NCBI GenBank assembly: GCA_007570785.1
Contig: ML664163.1
Span: 336,225 to 400,224, forward strand
DNA length: 64,000 nt
Reading direction: 5' to 3'
Source of the DNA: Antilocapra americana
Lineage: Eukaryota; Chordata; Mammalia; Artiodactyla; Antilocapridae
Below the pieces are notes generated by a model. It had not been told where the DNA came from. It saw only the letters and a program-made list of their open reading frames with translations, and did no database searches. A program made the position numbers and the translations under genes. Positions 10,920 through 22,465 of this stretch are shown here, piece by piece. How positions within the stretch are numbered: the first letter of the stretch is position 1; each line of letters starts with the position of its first letter.

Positions 10920-13053
10920 GTATGACATATAGTCTTCTTAAAGGGCAAACAGGGTCATTGGCTTTTTCCTGTACATAGTTGTCTCTTATCACTTACTTCC
11001 TAAACCTTTAAGCAAGCTGAGGAGATTAAGTTCCTTTTAACACAGGGTGAACAGATGAGAGCAGAGAAAGGGGAGGAAACTCAGCAAGTCGGGAAAGGCT
11101 GAGACTGAGAGCAAAGATGAACCAAACATGGGTGAATTGGGAACAGTGGGGAAGGGCATCCCAACACATTTCTTTTAAATGGAGGGAAAAGTATAAAGAA
11201 AGGGAGAAAATAATGAAAAGCTAAAAGAAAAAACTAGCCTATCAAGTCTCCCTGAAAATATCTTCAAATTATAGCTCCCTATGGACCTAAATGAATGGGG
11301 AGAGCAAAGAGAACACTAATAAGCAATCTTTCTTTCTATTGCCAGGAGTTATATACTATAATTATGAATATTAATAACAATGCTTCCAGCTTGCAAAGCC
11401 CTTTTCTTATGAGTTATTCCACACAGTTCATAAACATTCTCTGTAATCCTTGCAATATGTCCATGAGTAAGATAGGTTATAAAGAACTATTATTATTAAT
11501 TACAATGCATAGCAACTAAGAGAAAAAGAATGTTGCTGCAGGACGTGTAAGTTGGCCAACTTTTACCAAAAATATGGTACCAGACTTTCTTCTGTAGTGC
11601 ATATTTATCGTTTGGCATATTTCTTTGATTGCATGGGGTAAGGAGGTATTTGGAGAACAAAATGCTTTACTTCACCCTTCCTTCTCCCTCTTCTGCAGTC
11701 TCAGTGTAGAATTCTTTCTGTAATTTGCTCTTAAACTTTCAAGGACCAAGGCTGTGTGTGAGGAAGAGCTCTCATATCTAACTGTCATGAATATAGGATG
11801 AAATCAGAGAGTAGCACATGGTAATTCCCCAAAGCGCTCCATGGTTTTCCCAAAACTCTTTTACCTTTTTGTTTTCACTTTTTTTGAGGTAAATGTAGGC
11901 CTATTTTATTGTTAGATATTTTAAAGAAAAGTTTAAGTTTTATTTTGTCTCTAAATAAAAAAGTCAATTTCCTTGGCTTTATATATTTGCAAGACAAGAG
12001 AAACAGGCTGTTTCTAGTGGGTCAGGACCTCCCTTTCTTCCTGCCTGAGCCCATTACCTCTGCCCGCCCCTCTGCTCTGTGCTCTTAAGTCCTTTGTCAG
12101 GAAGGGCGGGGACATCTTTGAGCAACTTGCCTTGTTGCTCTGATGTCACTGACTTCTTTAACTCAGAGAAGAGAGCTAAGCAGAATGACCTCAGCTTTTG
12201 ACCTCTTAAATTCCTCTAGGCAGTTGAGTGGCTGAATTTGAAGTGAAATACTTACCAAGCATTTACCATTTTCTTTTACAAGTCAGTGAAAATAAGTTCA
12301 CTCCGTGGTCTACCCATCAAATGAGATGCCCATCTTTCACATCAGGTGGATGGAGCACATTAAAAGTTTGTTCTTATTTGTGAAATAGTGATGATGCATT
12401 ATTTCTTTTCTGCCTGACTGGTAGGAAGCTACTAGAGATAGAGTTATAAATGAGCTGATATATCAAGTTAGAAGAAAAGAAAGACATACGGGCACTGGTA
12501 CTGAGGCACTCTGAAAGGGAGGAAATCCAGGGATGGGGTATCCTATAAGGGGAAAGTTTGGGGGGTATTAGTGAGGACTGTCTGCAACTTGGTATAGAGG
12601 AGACATTTTCTTTTGGCCTTTGATAAAATTTTGTAGTCACAATTTCTTTTTTTTTGCTGAAAAAGGCATTAGTGATGGATCACATGATGAAGCATTGTCT
12701 GTTCTCATAGACAAAGGCCAGGTACACTGAATGACTTTCCCAAGCTTTCATGTTGTTTGTGTGAAAGTCACTCTGACTTTAAAGGGAGCAGTGGCTCTTT
12801 CTACAGACAGAGAGGATTTTGGAATATGTGCAAAAAGAGAACTGTGGGCTTGGATTTGGTTTGTCTCTTTAGCTATTGGAACTTCATATCTATCAAGTAT
12901 TTATTGATTATTTGCTGTGGTAGAATTGCATTAGGCAGTGTGACCTATCACTGTTACCCTTGTGAAACCTCTGGATAATAGGATAATAAATATCAACTCA
13001 GCTCATTAATTTAATGGCATTATGTTCTCTCCTAACCAAATGTACTTTTCTAG
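10920..13053 (+). other. MORC1: MORC1 intron (2.1 kb)
   Basis: Mostly unique sequence. A MIR-like remnant is possible at 11375-11520. I see nothing else recognisable between 11520 and 13050; 12000-12240 is locally GC-richer but carries no exon-like reading frame. Confidence 0.7.
11375..11520 (+). mobile_element. MIR-like SINE remnant
   Basis: 'ttgcaaagcccttttcttat' followed by 'attctctgtaatccttgcaa' and 'ccatgagtaagataggttat' follows the MIR body order. Diverged; assigned by eye. Confidence 0.45.
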
Positions 13054-13118
13054 GATGTATTACAGAAAGCTCTGGAAGATGTTAAAGCAAAGCAGAAGAT
13101 TCTTCAAGAGAAGCAGAG
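13054..13118 (+). CDS. MORC1: MORC1 coding exon (second coiled-coil arm)
   Basis: A 65-bp exon after 'tgtacttttctag' and before 'gtaaga'. It starts at a codon boundary and encodes DVLQKALEDVKAKQKILQEK followed by Gln and the first two bases of Arg. This is a strongly heptad-like helix, the returning arm of the coiled-coil hairpin in the MORC ATPase module. Phase joins exactly to the next exon. Confidence 0.93.
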
Positions 13119-13639
13119 GTAAGATAGGAGATTTTCTGTTTGTTGGAACCCTCTGCACTATGTTAAAACAAACTCTGATTTCACTGTAGACAGATTTGGT
13201 GATATTATGATAGTTTCTCTTCCTTAGCCTGTGACATTTTATGATATTCATCGTTTTATGATGAAGAAGTGAACTGCTCAAGGGGTCACCTGGCAACTTC
13301 ACTTTCTCTATGTCCTTTGCTTTTTGAGCTCTGAATGGTTAGTCCCAGTTTCTTCCATTTTCCAGTACGACTTTCAGTTTAAGACGGATGATATTTCGGG
13401 TAAAAGTGTCACTTACATACAACTAAAATAAAAATAGCAAGCCTGTATTACAAAACCATTGTTTACATTGGTAAGGTTGACTTGCTGTCCAGCTCAGGTG
13501 TTAAACAAATTAAACTGAAAATAATAGCTATTGTCCAAGTTAAGCCAGACTTTGAAAACTGTGGTAAGTTTTAGAAACAAGTTTTTAGGGAAGTGTTACT
13601 GGTTTTCAGCATTTTTTGGTATAGGTGAACTATGATGTG

Positions 13640-13873
13640 CTATGTAACCATGTGTGTGTTAGTTGCTCAGTGGTGTCCGACTCTTTGCAACCCCATGGAC
13701 TATAGCCCACCAGGCTCCTCTGTCCATGGAATTCTCCAGGCAAGAATACTGGAGTGGGTTGCCATTCCCTTCTCCAGGGGATCTTCCTAACCCAGGGATT
13801 GAACCTGGGTCTCCTGCATTGCAGGCAGATTCTTCACCATCTGAGTCACCAGGGAAGCCCACTATATAACCAT
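13640..13873 (-). mobile_element. Bov-tA SINE, antisense, with target-site duplication
   Basis: Full-length antisense element at 13652-13861, ending 'tctgagtcaccagggaagcc'. Flanks 13640-13651 (ctatgtaaccat) and 13862-13873 (ctatataaccat) form a 12-bp direct repeat with one mismatch. Confidence 0.9.
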
Positions 13874-14589
13874 AACTTTCCTCACAACTTAAATTTGAAC
13901 TGTTAACTATGCAAGTATCAAAATAAATATTAAATAACTGCCATAGAATTCTTTACTGAAGAGCAAAATCCACTTTAAAGTCTTCAGGAAGAAAGAGCTG
14001 GTTGATGATTTTTTGTTATCACAATGATAAACATAAAAAGTGAGCAACCTACATTTTATAATAATGCTAGTTGGGGTGAATTTGTTTTTATAACAAAATG
14101 TTTTTTTTAAATTTGAAGATAATCAGTATACCATATCGCAGAGTGATTATATCATACCCTCTAATATTCTGTTTTGGGGTTCCTTACAAAATCAATATTC
14201 TTTGTAGTTAAACAGCAGGGATCTAATTATAGAGTATACTTTTTTGAGAAAAAGTTTGATTCACATATACTTAACCCTACATGTATGTGCATTTAAAAAT
14301 ACATAATATATTAATTCATGTCAGTAACTCCCTCAGAAAGTCTAATGTACTCTGTCATTACATCCACATAGAAGGACTGCTAAAGCTTTATTAGTGTCCT
14401 TTAATGATAGATATATTTAATCAGTCCAGCAAGTATATTAGTTGTAATAGCCCATGATCATGAACTTGAAAAGAAAGAAGCTGTTTCTGTGTAATGAGGG
14501 GAGCTATGGGATGAGTGGAGGGAAAGAACTACGTTTCATACCATTCTTGGTGGAAAAGAAGAATGACATTTGCCACACACCTAAAGTCT

Positions 14590-14715
14590 TCCAGATTCAT
14601 GCTGAATATCATCTCTTTTAATCCTCATGGCATCCCAAGTGGCTAGATGGGTACAATTCCCATTTTTCAGATGAGGCTAAAAGTTGAAGTGGCTCATCCA
14701 TACCATAGTCATATG
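14590..14715 (+). mobile_element. MIR-like SINE remnant
   Basis: 'catctcttttaatcctcatg' followed by 'caattcccatttttcagatg' and 'aagtggctcatccataccat' follows the MIR body. Diverged. Confidence 0.6.
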
Positions 14716-15000
14716 CTTATTACAAAGATGAGCTTATGCTTGAAGTCATGCCCTTCTTTCTGGTTCTTACATGAAAATATTTTTCAGCCTCCTGCTTCTA
14801 TGACTGTTTCTTGCATATGCTGCTGCCTCTTAATTTCTGCTTTTATACTTTTAATGCAAATGTCACATAAAATATAGTACAGCAGACAGAGTCAGAAAAA
14901 CAGAAGATACTGTCCTTGTAAACTTGCTGCATTAACTTTGATTTACTTTTGAATTTGGAAAAAGAAAACTGAAGAATATCTTTTGGCACATTCCAATCTT

Positions 15001-15976
15001 GTAGGTCAAGAAGCAACAGTTGGAACTGGACATGGAACAACAGGCTGGTTCCAATTAGGAAAAGGAGTACCTCAAGGCTGTATATTGTCACCCTACTTAT
15101 TTAACTTATATGCAGAGTACATCATGAGAAACGCTGAGCTGGATGAAGTACAAGCTGGAATCAAGATTGCGGGGAGAAATGTCAATAGCCTCAGATATGC
15201 AAATGACACCACCCTTATGGCAGAAAGTGAAGAACTAAAGAACCTCTTGACAAAAGTGAAGAGGAGAGTGAAAAAGTTGGCTTAAAACTCAACATTCAGA
15301 AAACTAAGATCATGGCATCCAGTCCCATCACTTCAAGGCAAATAAATGGGGAAACAGTGGAAACTGGCTGACTTTATTTTTGGGAGCTCCAAAATCACTG
15401 CAGATGGTGATTGCAGCCATGAAATTAAAAGATGCTTACTCCTTGGAAGGAAAGTTATGACCAACCTAGATAGCATATTGAAAAGTAAAGACAATTACTT
15501 TGTCAACAAAAGTCCATCTAGTCAAGGCTACAGTTTTTCCAGTAGTCATGTATGGATGTGAGAATTGGACTATAAAGAAAGCTGAGCGCTGAAGAATAGA
15601 TGCTTTTGAACTGTGTTTTGGAGAAGACTCTTGAGAGTCCCTTGGACTGTAAGGAGATCCAACCAGTCCATCCTAAAGGAAATCAATCCTGAGGGTTCAT
15701 TGGAAGGACTGATATTGAAGCTGAAACTCTAATACTTTGGCCATCCGATGCAAAGAGCTGACTCATTGGAAAAGACCCTGATGCTGGGAAAGATTGAAGG
15801 CAGGAGAAGAAGGGGATGACAAAGGATGAGATGGTTAGATGGCATCACCAACTCAATGGACGTGAGTTTGGGTAAACTCCAGGAGTTGGTGATGGACAGG
15901 GAGGACTGGCGTGCTGCAGTTCATGGGGTCACAAAGAGTCGGACATGACTGAGTGACTGAACTGAACTGAACTGAA
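15001..15976 (+). mobile_element. BovB (RTE) LINE, copy 2, 5'-truncated, sense
   Basis: From the RT palm region to the 3' end ('gaactgaactgaactgaa'). The catalytic box reads YAND rather than YADD (SLRYANDTTLMAESEE, about 15190-15230), which would remove an essential aspartate. Several stops and small indels follow, and the C-terminal region is split over more than one frame. Inactive; older than copy 1 by eye. Confidence 0.93.
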
Positions 15977-16402
15977 TCTGTGTAGAATAAATGGAGGTTT
16001 GAGAACATGCTGAAAGTTAGAAATCACATTCAGTGTTAGAAATACCTACATTTTCACATAGATCATCATTTTTCAAAAATACTGCAATGTACATATTAGA
16101 CCAGTTAATGTTTCTCAACTCCACTGCACTTTCTAATTCTTATAAATTTAAATTGGTAAACTCATTTGTGAATCAAGGAATGTTTATGTTTGACTGGTAT
16201 CATTATTGCTGATCATGTTTATGCAGAATACTTGGCTATAGAGAGATACTGAATGCACCAACTAGGTTTTGCAAAATACCTGGATATTATATATATATAG
16301 TTCCTTTGATATTTGCCTTCTGAGTTATTTAATTATTAATAGTTTGTAAAATGTATATTTTTACTTAATAATTTTTTTTTAACTTTCTAAATATGATACT
16401 AG

Positions 16403-16546
16403 AGAATTAAAGAAAGCAAGGACACTCACCCTGTTCTTTGGTGTGAACATAGAAAACCGAAGCCAAGCTGGGATGTTCATTTACAGTAATAACCGCTTGA
16501 TCAAAATGCACGAGAAAGTGGGCCCACAGTTGAAACTGAAGTCCTT
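16403..16546 (+). CDS. MORC1: MORC1 coding exon (ATPase transducer region)
   Basis: A 144-bp exon starting after 'atatgatactag', with a consensus gtaagt donor. It completes an Arg codon, then encodes [18 protein letters not shown] followed by [20 protein letters not shown] and VGPQLKLKS, leaving two bases for the next exon. In MORC ATPases this closes the coiled-coil insertion and returns to the transducer (S5-like) half; the [18 protein letters not shown] block is a family signature. The acceptor is weak in pyrimidines and sits in an AGAG context, so a 2-nt shifted acceptor is conceivable, but only the upstream AG keeps frame. Confidence 0.95.
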
Positions 16547-17139
16547 GTAAGTATGTTTTTGTTTTCAGAGGCATAGGCAGGATGAGGGAAGATGTGGTAG
16601 GATCCTGTCTGTGGAGTTAGATGAGTAATTAATCATAATGGGAGCAGGTGTCGTCTCCCCCATCCATCCTTCCCATCAACGTGCAGGCATTCATCTGCCT
16701 AATTTATAATATCAGTAGGATTGCATGCCTGCTCTAAGGAAAAAGCACGCTTTTGGAAATTTTACCATTTCTTGTGCCATCTACTCGGGTGAAGTTGGTG
16801 ATATTTCTCCAATTAAAAAATAATGCAAGCAGAGTAAAGAAATTTTAGAAAAGAAAAATCCATAGTCTTGTAACACAACCCTTTCAACATTTTGTGTAGC
16901 CCCAGCATGTATGAGTTCCTGCCAGTTACCTGCATGAGCGTATAATCCTAGCACTCTCCAGCCTGCCTGGATTCCAGAGGAATACATTCTGATTCTTTCC
17001 CAGTGGTCCGTCTGAAGCTCCACAAGCTGCTCTCATGAATTACGTGGAGCCCTGAAGAGAGACTGTAGAAAATTACAGAATCAGACAGGGTAGCCATGAG
17101 CAATAGGATAGCTCAGGGAAACATTTCTTCTCAAGGAGA

Positions 17140-17300
17140 TCATGATTCATTCATTTGTTTATTCAGCAAGGACTGGTATTACAGTACCATGTGCCAGGCA
17201 CTGTACTAAACTCTGCAGACAAAATGGTGAAGACCTACTATCTTTTGCTAAGGAGCTTATAGTCCTGTGAGAAGGACAAGTGTATTAATACATATTTTTT
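17140..17300 (+). mobile_element. L2-like LINE remnant
   Basis: 'tcatttgtttattcagcaag' followed by 'gtgccaggcactgtactaaa' and 'gagcttatagtcctgtgaga' is the usual L2 3'-end order. Diverged. Confidence 0.6.
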
Positions 17301-17344
17301 TTATATTGTGTGGAAACAGAATGATCTTTTAAAGTATAAATTAG

Positions 17345-17835
17345 TTTACTCTCTTGCTTTAAATCCCAGTGCATGTAGAATATCACTAGTTTTCCTATTC
17401 TGCCAGTGTCCTGGCTTTGGGACACCCGCTCCGATACCCACCCTCTGACAGCATTCTATGCACACCAGCAGGCATCTTGTTTCTCAAACATCCTAAACTC
17501 ATTTCTGCCTTGGTTCTTGACATTTGCTATTCCCTCTGCATTGAACCTTCTGTCCTCAGATCTTCCTGATGGCCCTAGCATGTCGCTCAGGCATCAGCTC
17601 TGAAGTCTGCTCCACAGGAAGGTCTTCTTGGACTATCTAATTAAAGTTAGCCTCTGCCATCACTCCTTCTACCTTATCTCTCTTCACATATTATGGCACC
17701 TGCTGTATTTTGCTTATACCGCTTACACCATCTGAAATTATCTTGTCACCTGTAATGGCTTTCAGCCTTTAAAAGAAGAGAAACCTCATAAACAGGGACC
17801 TTATCTTCCTTATTCATAACATATTCCTGGTTTCT
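17345..17835 (-). mobile_element. L2-like LINE remnant, antisense
   Basis: 'ttctgccttggttcttgaca', 'tattccctctgcattgaacc', 'caggaaggtcttcttggact', 'accatctgaaattatcttgt' and 'acagggaccttatcttcctt' occur in the order of an antisense L2 3' region. Confidence 0.65.
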
Positions 17836-18732
17836 GGAATGGGACCAGGTGCTGAGCATGAATGAAGTGATAAATGAACAAACAAATATCTGTTATAGGC
17901 AAGGACCAGGTGCAAAAAGAGCCTCTTAGGAGGGGCAGTAAACCAAACCTGGGAAAGTTAAGTTAGGTCTCCTGGGAGAAATGATGCCCAAATTTAGGCT
18001 TACAGAATGAATAGTTGAAAGAAGGGCAGGGTGGAAAGGGAAAGGGACGGAAAACATGATGAAAAGCCCCAGATTGGGAAGGCATGGCTTGTGCGCCAGT
18101 TGCAGGTAGCAGGTCCTGGGCGTCCCTGAAGAGCCCGATTTCTGGACGCCTTTTCTCCAAGTTACAGCACTAAGCAGAACAGCCCAGCCACATACATCAT
18201 GAGCTGCTGAAATGTGAAAAAAAATCAAGTTTATCCATCAGGCTATTCCTTTCTCAGAAATTAGAGCCTGTATATTCCCTTAATAGATTTCACTGAGCAC
18301 CCATGGACCTCTGCAATGATGAGGAGAAATCCAACCTGACAGGTGAAACAAGGATGAAAAAAGCGACTGTCTGGCCGGTATTGTTAAGAGGGCTGTGTTA
18401 GTTTATCTCTGCAAGGGATTGTTAGGGGTGTTTACTGCTTGAAGGCCTCATTTTCCTACTCACCCTGACTTCCTATGTCAGGTTATAGGTTTAGAAAAGG
18501 AGTCATATTAATTCAGTAATGATTTATTAAGAGATTTTGTATTATGGGACCAAACACAACTGGAATGACCATACACTTACATTAAAAAGTATGGTTATAA
18601 CTAGTTAACCTTGACATGCTTTGAACCAAATGACTGAATTTATTTTTTAATTTATTTTGAAAGATAAATACTAACTTTTTCTGTTTTCTTAGCTCAATTT
18701 CATGTAATTTGTATATGTATTTATTCTTCCAG

Positions 18733-18887
18733 ACTTGGTGCAGGTGTGGTTGGAATTGTTAATATACCCTTGGAGATCATGGAACCATCCCATAATAAGC
18801 AGGAATTTCTCAATGCCCATGAGTATAATCATCTTCTAAAAGTTATGGGACAATACTTGGTCCAATACTGTAAGGACACCGGGATCA
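18733..18887 (+). CDS. MORC1: MORC1 coding exon (ATPase transducer, conserved Lys)
   Basis: A 155-bp exon after 'tatttattcttccag' and before gtgagt. It finishes a Leu codon and encodes LGAGVVGIVNIPLEIMEPSH, then NKQEFLNAHEYNHLLKVMGQ and YLVQYCKDTGI, plus one base. The HNKQ-F motif aligns with the HNKQDF motif of MORC2, whose lysine contacts the ATP phosphate from the transducer (established for MORC2; inferred here). The following helix, HEYNHLLKVMGQYLVQY, is conserved across the family. Confidence 0.95.
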
Positions 18888-19261
18888 GTGAGTATTCAGT
18901 AGCCATGATAAGACATGCTTAATGGGGTTTAAACTGATGATGTCTGTCAACTGGAATGATTGTACTGATTCAGATAAATAGTAACCCAAAAGCCTGAAAG
19001 AGAGCACCTGAATTAATAAAACAAAGGGCAAACAGGAAAGAAGTTAGTCTAAGAATCTTCCTTAGAATATTATGTGAAAAATAAAGCAGCAGATTAAAAA
19101 TTATAAGAAGAGGGCGATCAGAGAGCACATGCAGTGGCAGCTGATCATGTAGCAAGGGGGCAGAAGTTTGCTGGAAATAAGCTGAGAACCACCCAGAGGA
19201 CACTCTAGGACTCTACTGTATAGAAGTGCAGAGTCCCACACAGACCTAAGCAGCTCCTATT

Positions 19262-19443
19262 GCTGTTCAGTAGCTAAGTTGTGTCCAACTCTTTGCATCT
19301 CCATGAACCTCAGGACGCCAGGCTTCCCTGTCCTTCACCGTCTCCTGGAGTTTGCGCAAACTCATATCCATTGAGTCGGTAATGCCATCTAACCCTCTCA
19401 TCTTCTGTTGTCCCCTTCTCCTCTTCCCCTCACACTTTCTCTA
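19262..19443 (-). mobile_element. BovB 3'-end fragment, antisense
   Basis: 'ttcagtagctaagttgtgtc', 'tcctggagtttgcgcaaact' and 'ccattgagtcggtaatgcca' are the reverse complement of the BovB 3' end. It stops near 'cccctcacactttc'. Confidence 0.85.
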
Positions 19444-19642
19444 GAGTAATCATTGTTGATCCTGAATAATAGTAGATATGTTAAACCTTGTTTTGTATAT
19501 CTGACAAGTCTTAAAGATCTTAATTATAGAAAGGTTTAGAAGAAAAGTCACTACATACACTTGGAAATGTAAAAAGATAAACTGAACTTATCTAGAAACT
19601 TTGATTTATTCAGATCACCTCACTCTCCAGAGACGCCTGATA

Positions 19643-19882
19643 ATGAAGTGGTTTGATAATGATGAATGATTCAGTCGCTAAGTCGTGTCTGACTCTTGTA
19701 AGTCCATGGACTGTGGCCTGTGGGGCTCCTCTCTCCATGGAATTCTCTAGGCAAGAATTCTGGAGTGGGTTGCCATTTTCTTCTCCAGGGGATCTTCCCA
19801 ACCCAGGAATCAAACCCAGGTCTCCTGCATTGCAGGCAGATTCTTTACCGACCGAGCTATGAGGGAAGCCACATGAAGTGGT
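19643..19882 (-). mobile_element. Bov-tA SINE, antisense, with target-site duplication
   Basis: Element at about 19653-19872. It is flanked by a perfect 10-bp repeat, atgaagtggt, at 19643-19652 and 19873-19882. Full length. Confidence 0.9.
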
Positions 19883-20715
19883 GTGCTGTGCATTAATTAA
19901 GTGTCCTTTAAATTTTGCAGACATATTGCCTCATTTATGGAAAGACATAGGCTACTGTGTATTTTCTCAGTGAATTTCATGAAGTATGCATAATTCATGC
20001 ATATCAAAAATTATGTCCTACCCTTGAGGCAACTTCAAATCTTATTACTGTTTCACTTGAAGCTGTAGTTTTAGAATATTTTTTCTCTTTTGTGCCCACT
20101 CTGCTCGATCCTGAAATTGTCTCATACCAGTCAAACAGGAAAGAGTGAAAGAACTCGGGGGAAAAAATATAAAGGTGGGAATGATATTGAGGGTGTTAAT
20201 TTCCTGCCAATGCTGGATTTTCCTGTCATAGTCTAAAGTCTCCTCAGAGTGTGGTCTATGGACTAGCAGCATCAGCATCACCGAGAGCTTGATGTACATG
20301 CAGAATCTAAGGCCTCACCCAAGACCTACTGGATTAAAATCTGCATGTTAGCAAAAAGTCTCCAGGGGATGTGAACACACAATAAATAAAACACTTCTCT
20401 GAAGAGTACCTGCATGTTACCTATGCTTAGCAAAGGCATACTTTTTCACATGTATTTTTTTTTTTCTCAGAGACATGTTTGAAGTTATACTGAATGTAGG
20501 AAAGACTACGTTATTTGGCAGGGTGTGCTTGAAGCTATATAAAACATTGGAAGATATGGAATGAGGTTGTGTAAATCAGTGATCTACTCACTGGTCTTTA
20601 AATGCTAGCATAACTTGGTTCAAAAAGAAAACATTAAGTATTTGAAAATTATGTAACTTCCTCCAGCTTCATATTTTCTCCACAATTCCTGCTTTGTCTT
20701 GCTTATGCCTGCATA

Positions 20716-20975
20716 TCTTTGTTCAGTTGCTAAGTTGTGTCTGACTCTACGACCCTGTGAACTGCAGCATATCAGGGTTCCCTGTCCTTCACTAACTTCC
20801 AGGGTTTGCTCAAGCTCATGTCCATTGAGTCTGTGGTGCCATCCAGCCATCTCATCCTCTGTTGCCCCCTTCTCCTCCTGCCTGCCCTCAAACTTTCCCA
20901 TCATCAGGGTTTTTTTTCAGTGAGTCAGCTCTTCGCATCAGGTGGCCAAAGTATTGAAGCTTCAGTTTATCCTTA
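20716..20975 (-). mobile_element. BovB 3'-end fragment, antisense
   Basis: Runs from 'tttgttcagttgctaagttg' through 'ctcatgtccattgagtctgt' to 'gtggccaaagtattgaagct', the reverse complement of the last 260 bases or so of BovB. 5' truncated. Confidence 0.87.
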
Positions 20976-22184
20976 GAATAAAGAATTAGGTCCTCAGAAG
21001 GAATTAGGCATTCAGTTTAAAGATTATAGGAATGATTTCAATCCAGCCCCGATTTACTCATGGCAATCACATGCAGTCCTGATTGTGGAGGCTCTCTCTG
21101 GAAGTTCCTCTGTCTGGAGTGGGGGTGCCCTCCCAACATGGTACTGTCAGCTCCACAGAGTGTGACTTGCCAGGTTTCTCCCCTCTGTGTGACTTCCTAT
21201 CCCTATTTTATCTACCTAACTTTTTCAAAGTCTTCCGAAGAGAAGATGTAGTACGATTCAAAATAAATGGTTAAAAACATGTTAGTGTCCTAGTTCCATA
21301 ATTTTCCATGAATGGAGTGAGGGCTAGAGCTTGCTCTCACAGAAGATGTTCCTCTAGAAAGAAAGCAGAGAGTGGAGAAAGGAGAGTGAGCATGTGTATT
21401 TCCTCACATATCTCACAACATCATCCCTAGACTTCAGTATCAAACTGAATCAAGTAATCAAGGTCAGAATTGGTAGTCTCAGGAACTGTGTTGAGGAGAT
21501 TGAACTTCAAGGTCTCTGCTTATTAATTCCCACAGGAAGAAGCAAAGTTATGTAATGCCTGACTAATCCTCTGAAAGTCAATATTATAGACACACGGTTT
21601 TAATGAAAAGTATTTGGGTATATTTTTTTACCTTATAAATAAAAGATGCAATTTTTGTATTTGCTGTAAATCTGATCTGTTTCTATCAAAAATTGGGCCC
21701 TTGTATTTAAAAATCCAATCAGCAGAAAAGGAAATGGCGAGGTAACGATTTTGTGTCATTTGTCAGATCTGCATTTACTTTTGGCACAGTTGATGCTAAG
21801 AATCTCAGAAGTATTTTTCTTGTCTCTGAGTCTGTCTTCACATCACTGTCTGGTACTGTGTTTTCTGAAACTTTATGCATCCTTACAGTAAAATGGAAAT
21901 ACTAATCATCAGCTTTTTGGAATGGAGAGAGAAAGAGAAGGAAAAGATAAGGAGAAATAGCAAATGAAATTTGAATTTGAACAGAAGTAATGACATGGAG
22001 ATGTATCACTAAAATTTTTCAAAACAGATCAGAATATAGCTGATCAGCTAAAATGAAATTTATGATGTAGTAAACACAACCTTTACCAGCAGAACTCAAA
22101 TAATAGGGCCCAGGTTGGCAATAAGGTTAAAAGTTGTTTAATCCAGTCACCCATCCCTGTGCCAGGCACTGTGTGTGTGTGTGT

Positions 22185-22400
22185 CTGTTCAGTCATGTCA
22201 GTCCTGTCCGCCTCTTTGCAACCCCATGAGCTATCTATCTATCACTCACCGGCTCCTTTGTCCATGAGATTTCCCAGGCAACAATACAGAAGTGGGTTTC
22301 CATTTTCTTCTCCATGGGATCTTCCTGACCCAGGGATCAGACCCACATCTGCTGCATTGACAGGCAGGTTCTTTACCACTGAGTCACTTGGGAAGTCCCA
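22185..22400 (-). mobile_element. Bov-A SINE, antisense, preceded by (TG)n
   Basis: Recognised from 'ttcagtcatgtcagtcctgt', 'gtttccattttcttctccat' and 'gagtcacttgggaagtccca'. The (TG)n run at 22170-22184 sits at its 3' tail. An ATCT repeat (ctatctatctatc) interrupts the body near 22230. Confidence 0.83.
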
Positions 22401-22465
22401 GACAACTGGAGACCATTTTATGCCTTAACAGGGTAAAATTTTTCTCATGAAAGAAAAATTACTAC

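Larger units (their letters stand above)
13119..16402 (+). other. MORC1: MORC1 intron (3.3 kb)
   Basis: Holds an antisense Bov-tA SINE (13652-13861), a MIR-like piece (14590) and BovB copy 2 (15001-15976). 13120-13640 and 13880-14580 look like unique AT-rich intron. Confidence 0.8.
16547..18732 (+). other. MORC1: MORC1 intron (2.2 kb)
   Basis: Contains old L2-like sequence (17140-17300 and 17345-17835). Nothing recognised in 16560-17130 or 17880-18720. Confidence 0.7.

Noticed and set aside
12000..12240. GC-richer patch that could be a CpG island or promoter
   Set aside because: It has few CpG pairs, no open frame and no transcription-start features that I can see.
13659..13869. Small proteins starting MGFPGDSDGEESACNAGDPG and similar on either strand at many sites
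   Set aside because: These recur at every Bov-tA SINE (for example 19610, 29986, 32349, 59901) and are translations of the SINE.
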